Below, one piece after another: positions 19,145 through 26,883 of a stretch of DNA of 36,094 nt (the stretch's first letter is position 1; the number at the start of each line of letters is the position of its first letter). The notes beneath the pieces are model-generated. The model saw only the letters and a list, made by a program, of their open reading frames with translations. It was not told the origin of the DNA and did no database searches. The position numbers and the translations under genes were made by a program. Origin of the DNA: Alistipes sp. (lineage in GTDB: Bacteria > Bacteroidota > Bacteroidia > Bacteroidales > Rikenellaceae); NCBI GenBank assembly GCA_017560305.1, contig JAFYOF010000080.1:1-36094 (forward strand), in the 5' to 3' direction.

Positions 19145-20623
19145 ATGTTAAGAAAATTCAGAGTTGTTGCCGCAGCCCTCTGCTTCGGGCTTATCACGCT
19201 GCTATTCCTCGACTTCACGGGAACACTGCACGCCTGGTTGGGCTGGCTGGCTAAAATCCAATTCCTACCCGCCATTCTGGCGCTCAATGTAGGCGTAGTA
19301 ATCTTTATGGTCGCTATGACGCTTCTGCTGGGACGCATCTACTGCTCGGTCATTTGCCCGCTCGGCGTGATGCAGGACATCTTCTCTTTTTTTGCAGGCA
19401 AGCGCAAGCGTAACCGCTTCAGTTATTCGCCAGCAAAGAGTTGGTTGCGTTACGGCGTGCTGGCGGTATTTGTAGCAACTATGGTGGCTGGCTTCGGCGC
19501 TATTGCCCTGCTCGTTGCTCCTTACAGCGCATACGGTCGTATTGCACAAAATCTCCTCTCGCCACTCTGGAAGTGGGGAAACAATGCTTTGGCATTCCTT
19601 GCCGAGCGAGTTGACAGTTACGCATTCTACTCTACCGAGGTGTGGATTGGCTCGTGGGCTACATTCGCCGTGGCTGCCGTTACCCTCATCGTGGTGGGTT
19701 ACCTTGCGTGGCGTGGTGGCAGAACATACTGCAACACCATCTGCCCGGTTGGCACAGTGCTCGGTGCATTGTCTCGTCTCTCACTCTTTAAGCCAGTGAT
19801 TGACACCACAAAGTGTATTGACTGCAAGCGTTGCGGTCGCAACTGCAAGTCATCGTGCATCGATGTAGAGAACCACTCTATTGATTATAGCCGCTGCGTG
19901 GTATGCTTCGACTGCATCGAGAGCTGCAACAAGGGCGCTATCAAATACACGCTCCGCACAAAGGCAAAGAAGTCAGAGAAGGCTGACGCCCCAGTAGACA
20001 ACTCTCGCAAGAACTTCCTCGTGGGCGCTACCCTGCTCGCTGCATCGGCTGCCAAGGCGCAGGAGATGAAGGTGGATGGCGGCTACGCAACCATCATTGA
20101 CAAGCAGGCTCCAAACCGCAAGACTCCGCTCACACCTCCAGGCTCACTGAACGCCCGCAATATGGCGGCACACTGCACTGGTTGCCAGCTCTGCGTTGCG
20201 GCGTGTCCTAATCAGGTGTTGCGCCCATCGGCTGACCTGAAGACCTTTATGCAACCTACAATGTCATACGAGAAGGGCTACTGCCGACCAGAGTGCAACA
20301 AGTGTTCACAGGTCTGCCCTACTGGCGCCATCAAGCCTCTGACCCTTGCCGAAAAGTCATCTACACGCATCGGTCACGCTGTGTGGATGCGCAAGAACTG
20401 TATCGTCATCACCGACGAGGTGGAGTGCGGCAACTGCGAGCGTCACTGCCCTGCGGGTGCTATCACTATGGTGCCTATCGACAAGGAGAATCGTCGCTCA
20501 CGCAAGATTCCAACAATCAACAAACACCGCTGTCTGGGTTGTGGTGCGTGCGAGAACCTCTGTCCAGCACGACCATTCAGCGCTATCTATGTAAAGGGAT
20601 TTTCAGAACACAGAACATTATAA
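19145..20623 (+). CDS. Membrane polyferredoxin, NapH/NapG-like fusion
   Basis: Predicted inner-membrane electron-transfer protein of 492 residues. The N-terminal 210 residues resemble NapH/YccM: several membrane helices (about 7-29, 41-62, 101-125, 168-187) and two CxxxCPxG motifs (C67/C71 and C196/C200). Then come two ferredoxin clusters (C224-C227-C230-C234 and C251-C254-C257-C261). Residues 286-306 read like a twin-arginine signal with RK in place of RR, a hydrophobic stretch and AKAQ. After it is a NapG-like part with four more clusters (C344, C380, C428 and C463 groups). It probably passes electrons between the quinone pool and a partner; the next gene encodes an Fe-S aldo/keto reductase 11 bases on. 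The partner and direction of electron flow are inference. Confidence 0.88.
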   Translation: MLRKFRVVAAALCFGLITLLFLDFTGTLHAWLGWLAKIQFLPAILALNVGVVIFMVAMTLLLGRIYCSVICPLGVMQDIFSFFAGKRKRNRFSYSPAKSWLRYGVLAVFVATMVAGFGAIALLVAPYSAYGRIAQNLLSPLWKWGNNALAFLAERVDSYAFYSTEVWIGSWATFAVAAVTLIVVGYLAWRGGRTYCNTICPVGTVLGALSRLSLFKPVIDTTKCIDCKRCGRNCKSSCIDVENHSIDYSRCVVCFDCIESCNKGAIKYTLRTKAKKSEKADAPVDNSRKNFLVGATLLAASAAKAQEMKVDGGYATIIDKQAPNRKTPLTPPGSLNARNMAAHCTGCQLCVAACPNQVLRPSADLKTFMQPTMSYEKGYCRPECNKCSQVCPTGAIKPLTLAEKSSTRIGHAVWMRKNCIVITDEVECGNCERHCPAGAITMVPIDKENRRSRKIPTINKHRCLGCGACENLCPARPFSAIYVKGFSEHRTL

Positions 20624-20634
20624 GAAAAGCCGCT

Positions 20635-22017
20635 ATGGAGAAGAAAAATAATAATATTGGTCGTGGCGAGTTTCTGGCGCGTCTTGGCGCTGGCTCTGCC
20701 CTCACGGTTGCGGCACTTACGGGCTGCAAGCCAAGCAACCTGAAGTTTGACCCATACAATGTGGATGATGAGGATGTGCCAACCGACAAGATGACATACC
20801 GCACCAACCACAACACAAACGATAATGTATCAATCCTCGGCTACGGTTGTATGCGCTGGCCTATGCGCAAGGGCGACGACGGCAGAGACGAGGTGGATCA
20901 GGAGAAGGTGAACGAACTGGTGGACTACGCCATCGCTCACGGCGTGAACTACTTCGACACATCACCCGTATATTGCCAGGGTCGCTCAGAGAAGGTTACG
21001 GGCATTGCCCTTAGCCGCCACTCACGCGATAAATACCTCATTGCCACCAAGATGTCGAACTTCTCGAACTTCACACGCGAGAACTCAATACTGATGTACA
21101 ACCGCTCGTTTGAGTTGTTGCAGGTTGACACAATCGACTACTACCTCTTGCACAACATCGGCAGCAGCATCCGCTCGTTTGAGGAGCGCTTTATCGACAA
21201 CGGTATCCTCGACTTCCTTATCGAGGAGCGCAAGAAGGGTAAGATTCGCAACCTCGGCTGGTCGTTCCACGGCTCAAAGGATGTCTTCGACCACATCCTC
21301 GCCTACCACGAGAAGGTACATTGGGACTTTATTCAGATTCAGATGAACTACTCCGACTGGAGAAATGCCCGCGGTCAGAATGTGAACGCCGAGTACCTAT
21401 ACGCCGAGTTGGAGAAGCGCAACATACCTGTTGTTATTATGGAGCCATTGTTGGGCGGTCGTCTCTCGAATGTGCCAAACCACATCTCTGCCCGCCTGCA
21501 GGAGCAGGAGCCAGAGCGCAGCGTGGCATCGTGGGCATTCCGTTTCTGCGGCTCACACCCTATGGTGCTCACAGCATTGAGCGGTATGACCTACGAGGAG
21601 CACTTGCAGGATAACTTGCGCACATTCTCGCCTCTTGTACCACTTACCGACCAGGAAAAGGAGTTCCTCTACGAGACTGCGGAGCTGATGTTGCAATACC
21701 CTACCATCCCTTGCAACGATTGTAAATATTGTATGCCTTGCCCTTATGGTCTGGACATCCCAGCCATCCTGCTGCACTACAACAAGTGCGTGAACGAGGG
21801 CAACCTCTCGCGCTCATCGCAGGACGAGAACTTCCGCAAGGCGCGCCGCGCATTCCTTGTGGGCTATGAGCGTGCGGTGGAGAAGGAGCGTCAGGCAGAC
21901 CGTTGCGTGGGTTGCAAGCAGTGTAACGAGCACTGCCCACAGCGCATCGACATCCCTCGCCAGATGCGCCGCATTGACAAGTACATCGAGGATTTGAAAC
22001 AGGGTCGCGAGTTTTAG
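20635..22017 (+). CDS. Aldo/keto reductase with two C-terminal [4Fe-4S] clusters
   Basis: A 460-residue oxidoreductase. The N-terminus (NIGRGEFLARLGAG...ALTGC) looks like a Tat signal whose RR has become RG, and it ends in a perfect lipobox L28-T29-G30-C31. The AKR barrel follows with the catalytic tetrad D108, Y113, K139, H173 (YFDTSPVY, ATKMS, YYLLHN). The C-terminal part has CNDCKYCMPCPYG (C360, C363, C366, C369) and CVGCKQCNEHCP (C424, C427, C430, C434), two [4Fe-4S] sites. The frame continues upstream over the preceding gene, but ATG 20635 fits the leader peptide. It lies 11 bases after the polyferredoxin gene and 2 bases before the DUF1893 gene, so one operon. Substrate unknown. Confidence 0.9.
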   Translation: MEKKNNNIGRGEFLARLGAGSALTVAALTGCKPSNLKFDPYNVDDEDVPTDKMTYRTNHNTNDNVSILGYGCMRWPMRKGDDGRDEVDQEKVNELVDYAIAHGVNYFDTSPVYCQGRSEKVTGIALSRHSRDKYLIATKMSNFSNFTRENSILMYNRSFELLQVDTIDYYLLHNIGSSIRSFEERFIDNGILDFLIEERKKGKIRNLGWSFHGSKDVFDHILAYHEKVHWDFIQIQMNYSDWRNARGQNVNAEYLYAELEKRNIPVVIMEPLLGGRLSNVPNHISARLQEQEPERSVASWAFRFCGSHPMVLTALSGMTYEEHLQDNLRTFSPLVPLTDQEKEFLYETAELMLQYPTIPCNDCKYCMPCPYGLDIPAILLHYNKCVNEGNLSRSSQDENFRKARRAFLVGYERAVEKERQADRCVGCKQCNEHCPQRIDIPRQMRRIDKYIEDLKQGREF

Positions 22018-22019
22018 CA

Positions 22020-22451
22020 ATGAAGCAAATGCTCATCCAAAGGCTCCGCGCCGAGGGGTGTTCGTGTATCATCCAGAACGCAGACACCACACTCACCTTT
22101 CACCAGCGCGGAGTGAAAGACCTGCACCACCTGCTGCGCAACGAGCCCAGCACACTCAGGGGCGCACTGCTTGCCGACAAGGTTGTGGGCAAGGGCGCTG
22201 CCGTGCTGATGGTGGCGGGCGGTGTTGAGTGGGTCTATGCCGAGGTGATAAGCGAGTCGGCGCTGGAGTTGCTCTCCGGGCACAACATCCCCACCGACTA
22301 CGGCAAGGTGGTTGCAAACATCATCAACCGCGCGGGCACAGACATCTGCCCCGTGGAGAAACTATGCCTTCAGTGCTCTACAATCGAGCAGAGCCTGCAG
22401 GCGATAGATGATTTTGTAGCGCAACTTGGCACTCCCGCGGGACGAAAATAA
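22020..22451 (+). CDS. DUF1893 domain protein
   Basis: A 143-residue cytoplasmic protein matching the DUF1893 pattern: FHQRGVKDLHHLL, GALLADKVVGKGAAVLMV at 48-65, VYAEVISESALELL at 72-85, and IINRAGTDICPVEKL at 101-115 with C110. From general knowledge this family has a deaminase-like fold seen in a Thermotoga structure, but no proven reaction. Additional Cys (C116, C119) follow C110, giving a CxxxxxCxxC group unlike a bare deaminase site. The ATG lies 2 bases after the stop of the Fe-S aldo/keto reductase gene, so translation is likely coupled and the job is tied to that redox operon. Confidence 0.88.
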   Translation: MKQMLIQRLRAEGCSCIIQNADTTLTFHQRGVKDLHHLLRNEPSTLRGALLADKVVGKGAAVLMVAGGVEWVYAEVISESALELLSGHNIPTDYGKVVANIINRAGTDICPVEKLCLQCSTIEQSLQAIDDFVAQLGTPAGRK

Positions 22452-22460
22452 AAATATTTC

Positions 22461-22521
22461 TTGCCTCGGGAGATCATCTTGGTAGACTTTTTGCGTAACT
22501 ACCCACCAAAAGTAGTTCGCA
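22461..22521 (+). promoter_or_regulatory. Possible promoter and leader hairpin of the ECF S-component gene
   Basis: TTGC (22461-22464), 18 bases, then TAGACTTT (22483-22490) resembles a weak -33/-7 pair. Just after the likely start lies a stem of ten pairs with one bulged T: TGCG-T-AACTAC (22492-22502) against GTAGTTCGCA (22512-22521), loop CCACCAAAA. It is followed by an A-rich stretch, not a T-run, so it is not a terminator on this strand. It may stabilise the mRNA or act as a leader element. Confidence 0.4.
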
Positions 22522-22567
22522 GAAGCGAGCAAAAAAAATAAAAATTAATAACATAAAAAAAGAGAGT

Positions 22568-23080
22568 ATGCAAGTTACAAGTATCAAACTCTATTCGTTG
22601 AAGTACAACGAAGCAAAAACTTACATCGCAGCATCATTGTTCATCCTGGGTAACATCGCGTTGCCACAGTTGTGCCACCTCGTGCCACAGGGCGGTATGA
22701 TTATGTTGCCGATTTACTTCTTCACCTTGGTGGGTGCTTACAAGTACGGTTGGAAGGTTGGTCTGCTCACAGCGCTCCTCTCGCCTCTGTTCAACCACCT
22801 TCTGTTCGGTATGCCAGCGGCAGCAGTGTTGGTGCCAATCCTTGTCAAGTCTACCATTCTGGCGGTAGCGGCGGGTTATATGGCTTCACACTTCGGCAAG
22901 GTATCTATCGCACTTTTGACTGCTGTGGTTGCTACTTATCAGGTTGCAGGTTCGCTCTTCGAGTGGGCTTACACTGGCAGCATCGAGGCTGCGTTGCAGG
23001 ATTTGCGACTCGGCATCCCGGGTATGCTTACTCAGATTGTGGGCGGTTACCTTGTGATTAAGTATCTGCTGAAGCGATAG
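22568..23080 (+). CDS. ECF-type vitamin transporter, substrate-binding S component
   Basis: A 170-residue integral membrane protein with about six hydrophobic helices (near 17-35, 41-58, 62-80, 84-106, 110-130, 147-166), the usual size and form of S components of energy-coupling factor transporters. PIYFFTLVGAYKYGWKVGLLTALLSPL is conserved-looking in Bacteroidota homologues as I recall them. No ECF ATPase or T component is nearby, so it would share a common energising module encoded elsewhere (group II type). The vitamin or metal substrate cannot be read from sequence. It is separated from the redox operon by 116 bases with a possible promoter, so it may or may not be co-regulated. Confidence 0.82.
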   Translation: MQVTSIKLYSLKYNEAKTYIAASLFILGNIALPQLCHLVPQGGMIMLPIYFFTLVGAYKYGWKVGLLTALLSPLFNHLLFGMPAAAVLVPILVKSTILAVAAGYMASHFGKVSIALLTAVVATYQVAGSLFEWAYTGSIEAALQDLRLGIPGMLTQIVGGYLVIKYLLKR

Positions 23081-23111
23081 CACTCCTTATATTATTTAAG
23101 GTGTAAACGCA

Positions 23112-23146
23112 AAAAGAGGTTGTCCGAGTGGACAACCTCTTTTCAT
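23112..23146. terminator. Bidirectional terminator between the S-component gene and yidC
   Basis: AAAAGAGGTTGTCC (23112-23125) and GGACAACCTCTTTT (23130-23143) form a perfect 14-pair stem with loop GAGT. T-runs are available on both strands, so it can end both convergent transcripts. Confidence 0.9.
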
Positions 23147-23165
23147 TTACCCTTGCGGGCAGATA

Positions 23166-25097
23166 TTACTTGCGCTTCGCCTGCTGACGAGCCATCTCCT
23201 CCTGCTGGCGCATCAACTCCTCATAACGAAGCTGGAACTTAGACTTCTTCTTGTTCTTCTGCTTTGCCTTGTTCTGCTCCATAATGTAGCGAATCTTGTC
23301 ATCGTCTACGAAACGGCGCATACCAGTCATAAGAATCATTGTGATTACCTGTGACAAGAGGTAGTAGTAGCACAAACCTGACGCGTAGTCGTTAAACCAG
23401 AAGAGCATCATCGCTGGCATCATATACACCATCATAAACTTCATACCTGCCATCTGACCCGATGCCGCAGAGTTCTGCTGGTAGTTGATGTAAGAGAATC
23501 CAATCATCGAGAAGCACATCAACAGACAGAACAAGCTGACATGGTCGCCATAGAATGGGATTGAGAATGGGAGGTCGAGAATGCTATCGTAAGATGACAA
23601 ATCGTCAGCCCACAGGAATGACTTACCACGCAACTCGATGCTCACTGGGAAGAAGCGGAACAGAGCCCACAACAGAGGCAACTGAATGAGCATTGGCAAG
23701 CAACCACCCATAGGGCTGATGCCAGCCTTCTTGTAGAGATTCATCATCTCCTGCTGCTTCTTCATAGCATCCTCCTGACGAGGGTACTTCGCATTCAAGG
23801 CATCCATCTCTGGCTTGATAACACGCATCTTGGCTGTTGATAGGTAGCTCTTGTATGTCAATGGGAAGATCAGGAGCTTAACCAGCACGGTCAAAATCAA
23901 GATGATGATACCGAAGTTAGAGATATACTTGCTCAGGAAATCAAACACAGGGATAACCACCCAGCGGTTGAACCAGCCAACAAGCCAGCCACCCAGCGGA
24001 ATGAGGCGCTCCATAGCGATGCTCTCGCCGTTAGCACCCACGATATCCTGAAGGATAGGATACTTGTTAGGACCACAGTAGATTGAGAAGTTGTAAGAGG
24101 TGGTCTGTGGAGTGTAATTCACACCCATACGCGATGTGTAGTGCTTCAGGTAACCAGAGCCCTTCGCCTCGGTTGTGAAGCCCATATCGGCGTATGCGAA
24201 GTTAGAGTGAGCAATGAATGTCTGCGAGAAGAACTGCTGGCGGAATGCCACCCAGTTTACCTCGCTCTGCACCTGCTCCGACTTGCTATCCTCGCTCATA
24301 CCCAAGTCCTCAACACCATCCTCGCCAGGCAGGCGGTAAGAGAGTGTTGTGTACATATTCTCGGTCTTGTAGCTGCGCTCGTTCTGGAATGTGCGGTTGC
24401 TCCAGGTAAGACCCAGAGTTGACTGCTGCGCCATCACTGGCGAGAGGTTCTCCAATCTTACATTGAAGTCAATCAAATAGTCGCGTGAAGGCTCCTTCTT
24501 GTCGTAGAGTGTGTACTCATAAACGATGTAAGCACCCGGGCTCACCTCAAGGCGCATCGCAAGAGTCTGATAATCCTCTGCGCGGCGCACGCCCTCGGTT
24601 GAGAAGATGTACTCCGAAGTGTTTACCTTCACATTATTGAGTCCGTTCTTCACATAGAACTCCATATCGAACATTGCTGTCTCAGGGTCAAACAACGAAA
24701 TCTTCTCGTTGCGCTCGCCCTTTGGAGCATACTTTGTGTAATCCTCCAACACAGCCTTTGTCATCATACCGCCTCGGGTAGTGAACTCTACCGACAAGAG
24801 GTCGTTTGACATTGTGAGGCTCTGCTCCTGTGCCGACTTGGCTGCCACGAGGGTCTCACCAAAAAGCTCTTTCTCGCGCTGCAAAGCCAACTCTGCTGCG
24901 CTCAACTGCAAACTGTCAGAATTCTCTGCGACTGACTCAGCAGCTGCCTGAGCCTGCTGCTCTGCAAGTGCCTGCTCCTCGACCTGCACCTGCGCCATAT
25001 ACTCTTTATACTTTGTTTGCTGACGAGAGTTGTAAGCCATATAGCCGATGAAAATCATCGACATAAGGACAACTCCAATGACTGTTTTCTTATCCAT
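23166..25097 (-). CDS. yidC: Membrane protein insertase YidC
   Basis: Inserts and folds inner-membrane proteins, alone or with SecYEG. The 643-residue protein has the Gram-negative layout: N-terminal membrane anchor (VIGVVLMSMIFIGYMAY), a large periplasmic beta domain (about 80-350), and the conserved C-terminal five-helix core with YKSYLSTAKMRVIKPEMDALNAKYP, MMNLYKKAGISPMGGCLPMLIQLPLLWALFRFFP, and KFMMVYMMPAMMLFWF. The tail is Lys/Arg/Gln rich (KNKKKSKFQLRYEELMRQ), which fits ribosome contact. It follows pyrG by 19 bases on the same strand, a gene order I recall from other Bacteroidota. Confidence 0.97.
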   Translation of the reverse strand: MDKKTVIGVVLMSMIFIGYMAYNSRQQTKYKEYMAQVQVEEQALAEQQAQAAAESVAENSDSLQLSAAELALQREKELFGETLVAAKSAQEQSLTMSNDLLSVEFTTRGGMMTKAVLEDYTKYAPKGERNEKISLFDPETAMFDMEFYVKNGLNNVKVNTSEYIFSTEGVRRAEDYQTLAMRLEVSPGAYIVYEYTLYDKKEPSRDYLIDFNVRLENLSPVMAQQSTLGLTWSNRTFQNERSYKTENMYTTLSYRLPGEDGVEDLGMSEDSKSEQVQSEVNWVAFRQQFFSQTFIAHSNFAYADMGFTTEAKGSGYLKHYTSRMGVNYTPQTTSYNFSIYCGPNKYPILQDIVGANGESIAMERLIPLGGWLVGWFNRWVVIPVFDFLSKYISNFGIIILILTVLVKLLIFPLTYKSYLSTAKMRVIKPEMDALNAKYPRQEDAMKKQQEMMNLYKKAGISPMGGCLPMLIQLPLLWALFRFFPVSIELRGKSFLWADDLSSYDSILDLPFSIPFYGDHVSLFCLLMCFSMIGFSYINYQQNSAASGQMAGMKFMMVYMMPAMMLFWFNDYASGLCYYYLLSQVITMILMTGMRRFVDDDKIRYIMEQNKAKQKNKKKSKFQLRYEELMRQQEEMARQQAKRK

Positions 25098-25116
25098 TTC
25101 TATTTTTTAAAAATTA

Positions 25117-26766
25117 CTACTTCTCTGCCTTCTCCTCAGCCTTCTTTGCCTTCTGGAAATCCAACGCTGCAGCAACGAATGACACGAACAATGGAGCTGG
25201 CGTTGCTACTGTGCTATGGTACTCTGGGTTGAAGAGTGTACCAACAAACCAAGGGTGACCCTGCAACTCGACAGCCTCTACCAAGCCTGTCTCAGGGTTT
25301 GTACCCACAGCCTTCATACCTGCCTGCTCAAACTGCTCGAGGTAAGCGCTGTTGAACTCATAACGGTGGCGGTGACGCTCAACGATAGACTCCTTGCCGT
25401 AAGCCTTTGCGATGGTTGAGCCCTTCTTCAACGAGCAAGCGTAACCACCCAGACGCATAATTGTACCATCCTTCAAAGTCACCTTCTTCTGCTCCTCCAT
25501 AATGTCTACCACAGGGCTCTTTGTCTGTGGGTCCATCTCGCGTGAGTTAGCGTCGCTGATGCCCAACACATTGCGTGCGAACTCAACAACTGCGCTCTCC
25601 ATACCAAGGCAAACACCAAAGAAAGGAACATTGTTCTCGCGTGCATAGCGAACAGCCTCCATCTTGCCATCGAAGCCGCGAACACCCGAACCTGGAGCAA
25701 CGAAGATACCCGATACACCACCGAGCAACTCTGCTACATTGCCTGCGTTGATGCTCTCGGCAGCCACATAGTGGACCTTCACCTTGCAGTTGTTCGCAGC
25801 ACCAGCGTGAATGAATGACTCGTTGATTGACTTATAAGCATCTGGCAACTCAGTATACTTACCAACCAAAGCAACCTCAACACGCTTGCTTGGGTTCTTA
25901 ATCTTCTCAACAAACTCGCTCCAAGCCGACATATCTGGCTCGCCGTTGTCCTCGATACCCAACTTGCGGAGGATTACATCGTCAAGATGCTGCTCACGCA
26001 TACTGAGTGGTACCTCATAGATTGTAGGCTTGTCAACAGACTCAACAACTGCGTCCTGAGTAACATTACAAAACAGAGCAACCTTGCGGCGTACATCCTC
26101 TGGCAAGCTGTGCTCGGCACGCAATACCAATACATCTGGCTGTACTCCCTCCGACTGCAACTCCTTTACTGAGTGCTGTGTTGGCTTTGTCTTAAGCTCG
26201 CTTGCTACCGCCATATAAGGCACCCACGCCAAGTGGATGAGCAATGAGCTCTGATAACCCAACTCGTTACGCAACTGACGAACAGACTCGATGTAAGGCA
26301 ATGACTCGATGTCACCCACAGTACCACCAATCTCCGAGATAATAAAATCATACTTCTTTGTTGCACCCAACAACTGTACACGGCGCTTAATCTCGTCGGT
26401 GATGTGAGGGATAACCTGAACGGTCTTGCCCATATACTCGCCACGGCGCTCCTTCTCGAGGATGCTCTGATAGATCTTACCTGTGGTTACTGTGTTATTT
26501 GTTGTAGTAGTGATAGAGGTGAAACGCTCATAGTGACCCAAGTCCAAGTCACACTCTGTACCATCCTCAGTCACATAGCTCTCACCGTGCTCATAAGGAT
26601 TCAAGCGTCCTGGGTCAGCATTGATGTATGGATCAAACTTCTGAACCGTTACAGAATAACCGCGTGCCTGCAACAGACGCGCAACAGATGCAGAGATAAC
26701 ACCCTTACCCAGTGACGATGCCACACCTCCTGTCACGAAGATGTACTTTGGCTTACTCAATTTCAT
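25117..26766 (-). CDS. pyrG: CTP synthase with a changed glutaminase triad
   Basis: Makes CTP from UTP, ATP and glutamine or ammonia. The 549-residue length is usual. The synthase domain is intact: KYIFVTGGVASSLGKGVISAS, FDPYINADPG, GTECDLDLGHYERF, EIGGTVGDIES. The class I amidotransferase domain has the oxyanion region and nucleophile C386 in FGVCLGMESAV, and the acid E515 in FNPEY, but the triad His, normally in the F/YHPE motif, is Asn (N513, codon aac on the minus strand, plus bases 25228-25230). In E. coli the equivalents are C379, H515 and E517. The enzyme may depend on free ammonia or be supported by a nearby His (H517). It lies between the DUF349 gene and yidC. Confidence 0.96.
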   Translation of the reverse strand: MKLSKPKYIFVTGGVASSLGKGVISASVARLLQARGYSVTVQKFDPYINADPGRLNPYEHGESYVTEDGTECDLDLGHYERFTSITTTTNNTVTTGKIYQSILEKERRGEYMGKTVQVIPHITDEIKRRVQLLGATKKYDFIISEIGGTVGDIESLPYIESVRQLRNELGYQSSLLIHLAWVPYMAVASELKTKPTQHSVKELQSEGVQPDVLVLRAEHSLPEDVRRKVALFCNVTQDAVVESVDKPTIYEVPLSMREQHLDDVILRKLGIEDNGEPDMSAWSEFVEKIKNPSKRVEVALVGKYTELPDAYKSINESFIHAGAANNCKVKVHYVAAESINAGNVAELLGGVSGIFVAPGSGVRGFDGKMEAVRYARENNVPFFGVCLGMESAVVEFARNVLGISDANSREMDPQTKSPVVDIMEEQKKVTLKDGTIMRLGGYACSLKKGSTIAKAYGKESIVERHRHRYEFNSAYLEQFEQAGMKAVGTNPETGLVEAVELQGHPWFVGTLFNPEYHSTVATPAPLFVSFVAAALDFQKAKKAEEKAEK

Positions 26767-26824
26767 AATCTTATCAATGTTAAATATTTACTTATTTTTC
26801 CTAACTATCCTATTTTCATCGCAA

Positions 26825-26861
26825 CGGTCGGGCTCGCAGCTTCGCGCCACGAATCCGACCT
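26825..26861 (-). repeat. Dyad-symmetric intergenic sequence between DUF349 gene and pyrG
   Basis: GGTCGG (26826-26831) and CCGACC (26855-26860) are inverted repeats around a G+C-rich loop that itself holds CGC/GCG symmetry (26835-26846). It lies 23 bases past the DUF349 stop. It could be the hairpin of a terminator without a T-run, or one copy of a dispersed short repeat. Between it and the pyrG start (26766) the sequence is A+T-rich and probably holds the pyrG promoter, but no clean TAnnTTTG was found. Confidence 0.4.
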
Positions 26862-26883
26862 CGCGTTTTACTCCTTTTCTCTT

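Noticed and set aside
20293..20634. N-terminal extension of the Fe-S aldo/keto reductase
   Set aside because: It lies over the polyferredoxin gene in another frame; ATG 20635 begins a coherent leader peptide.
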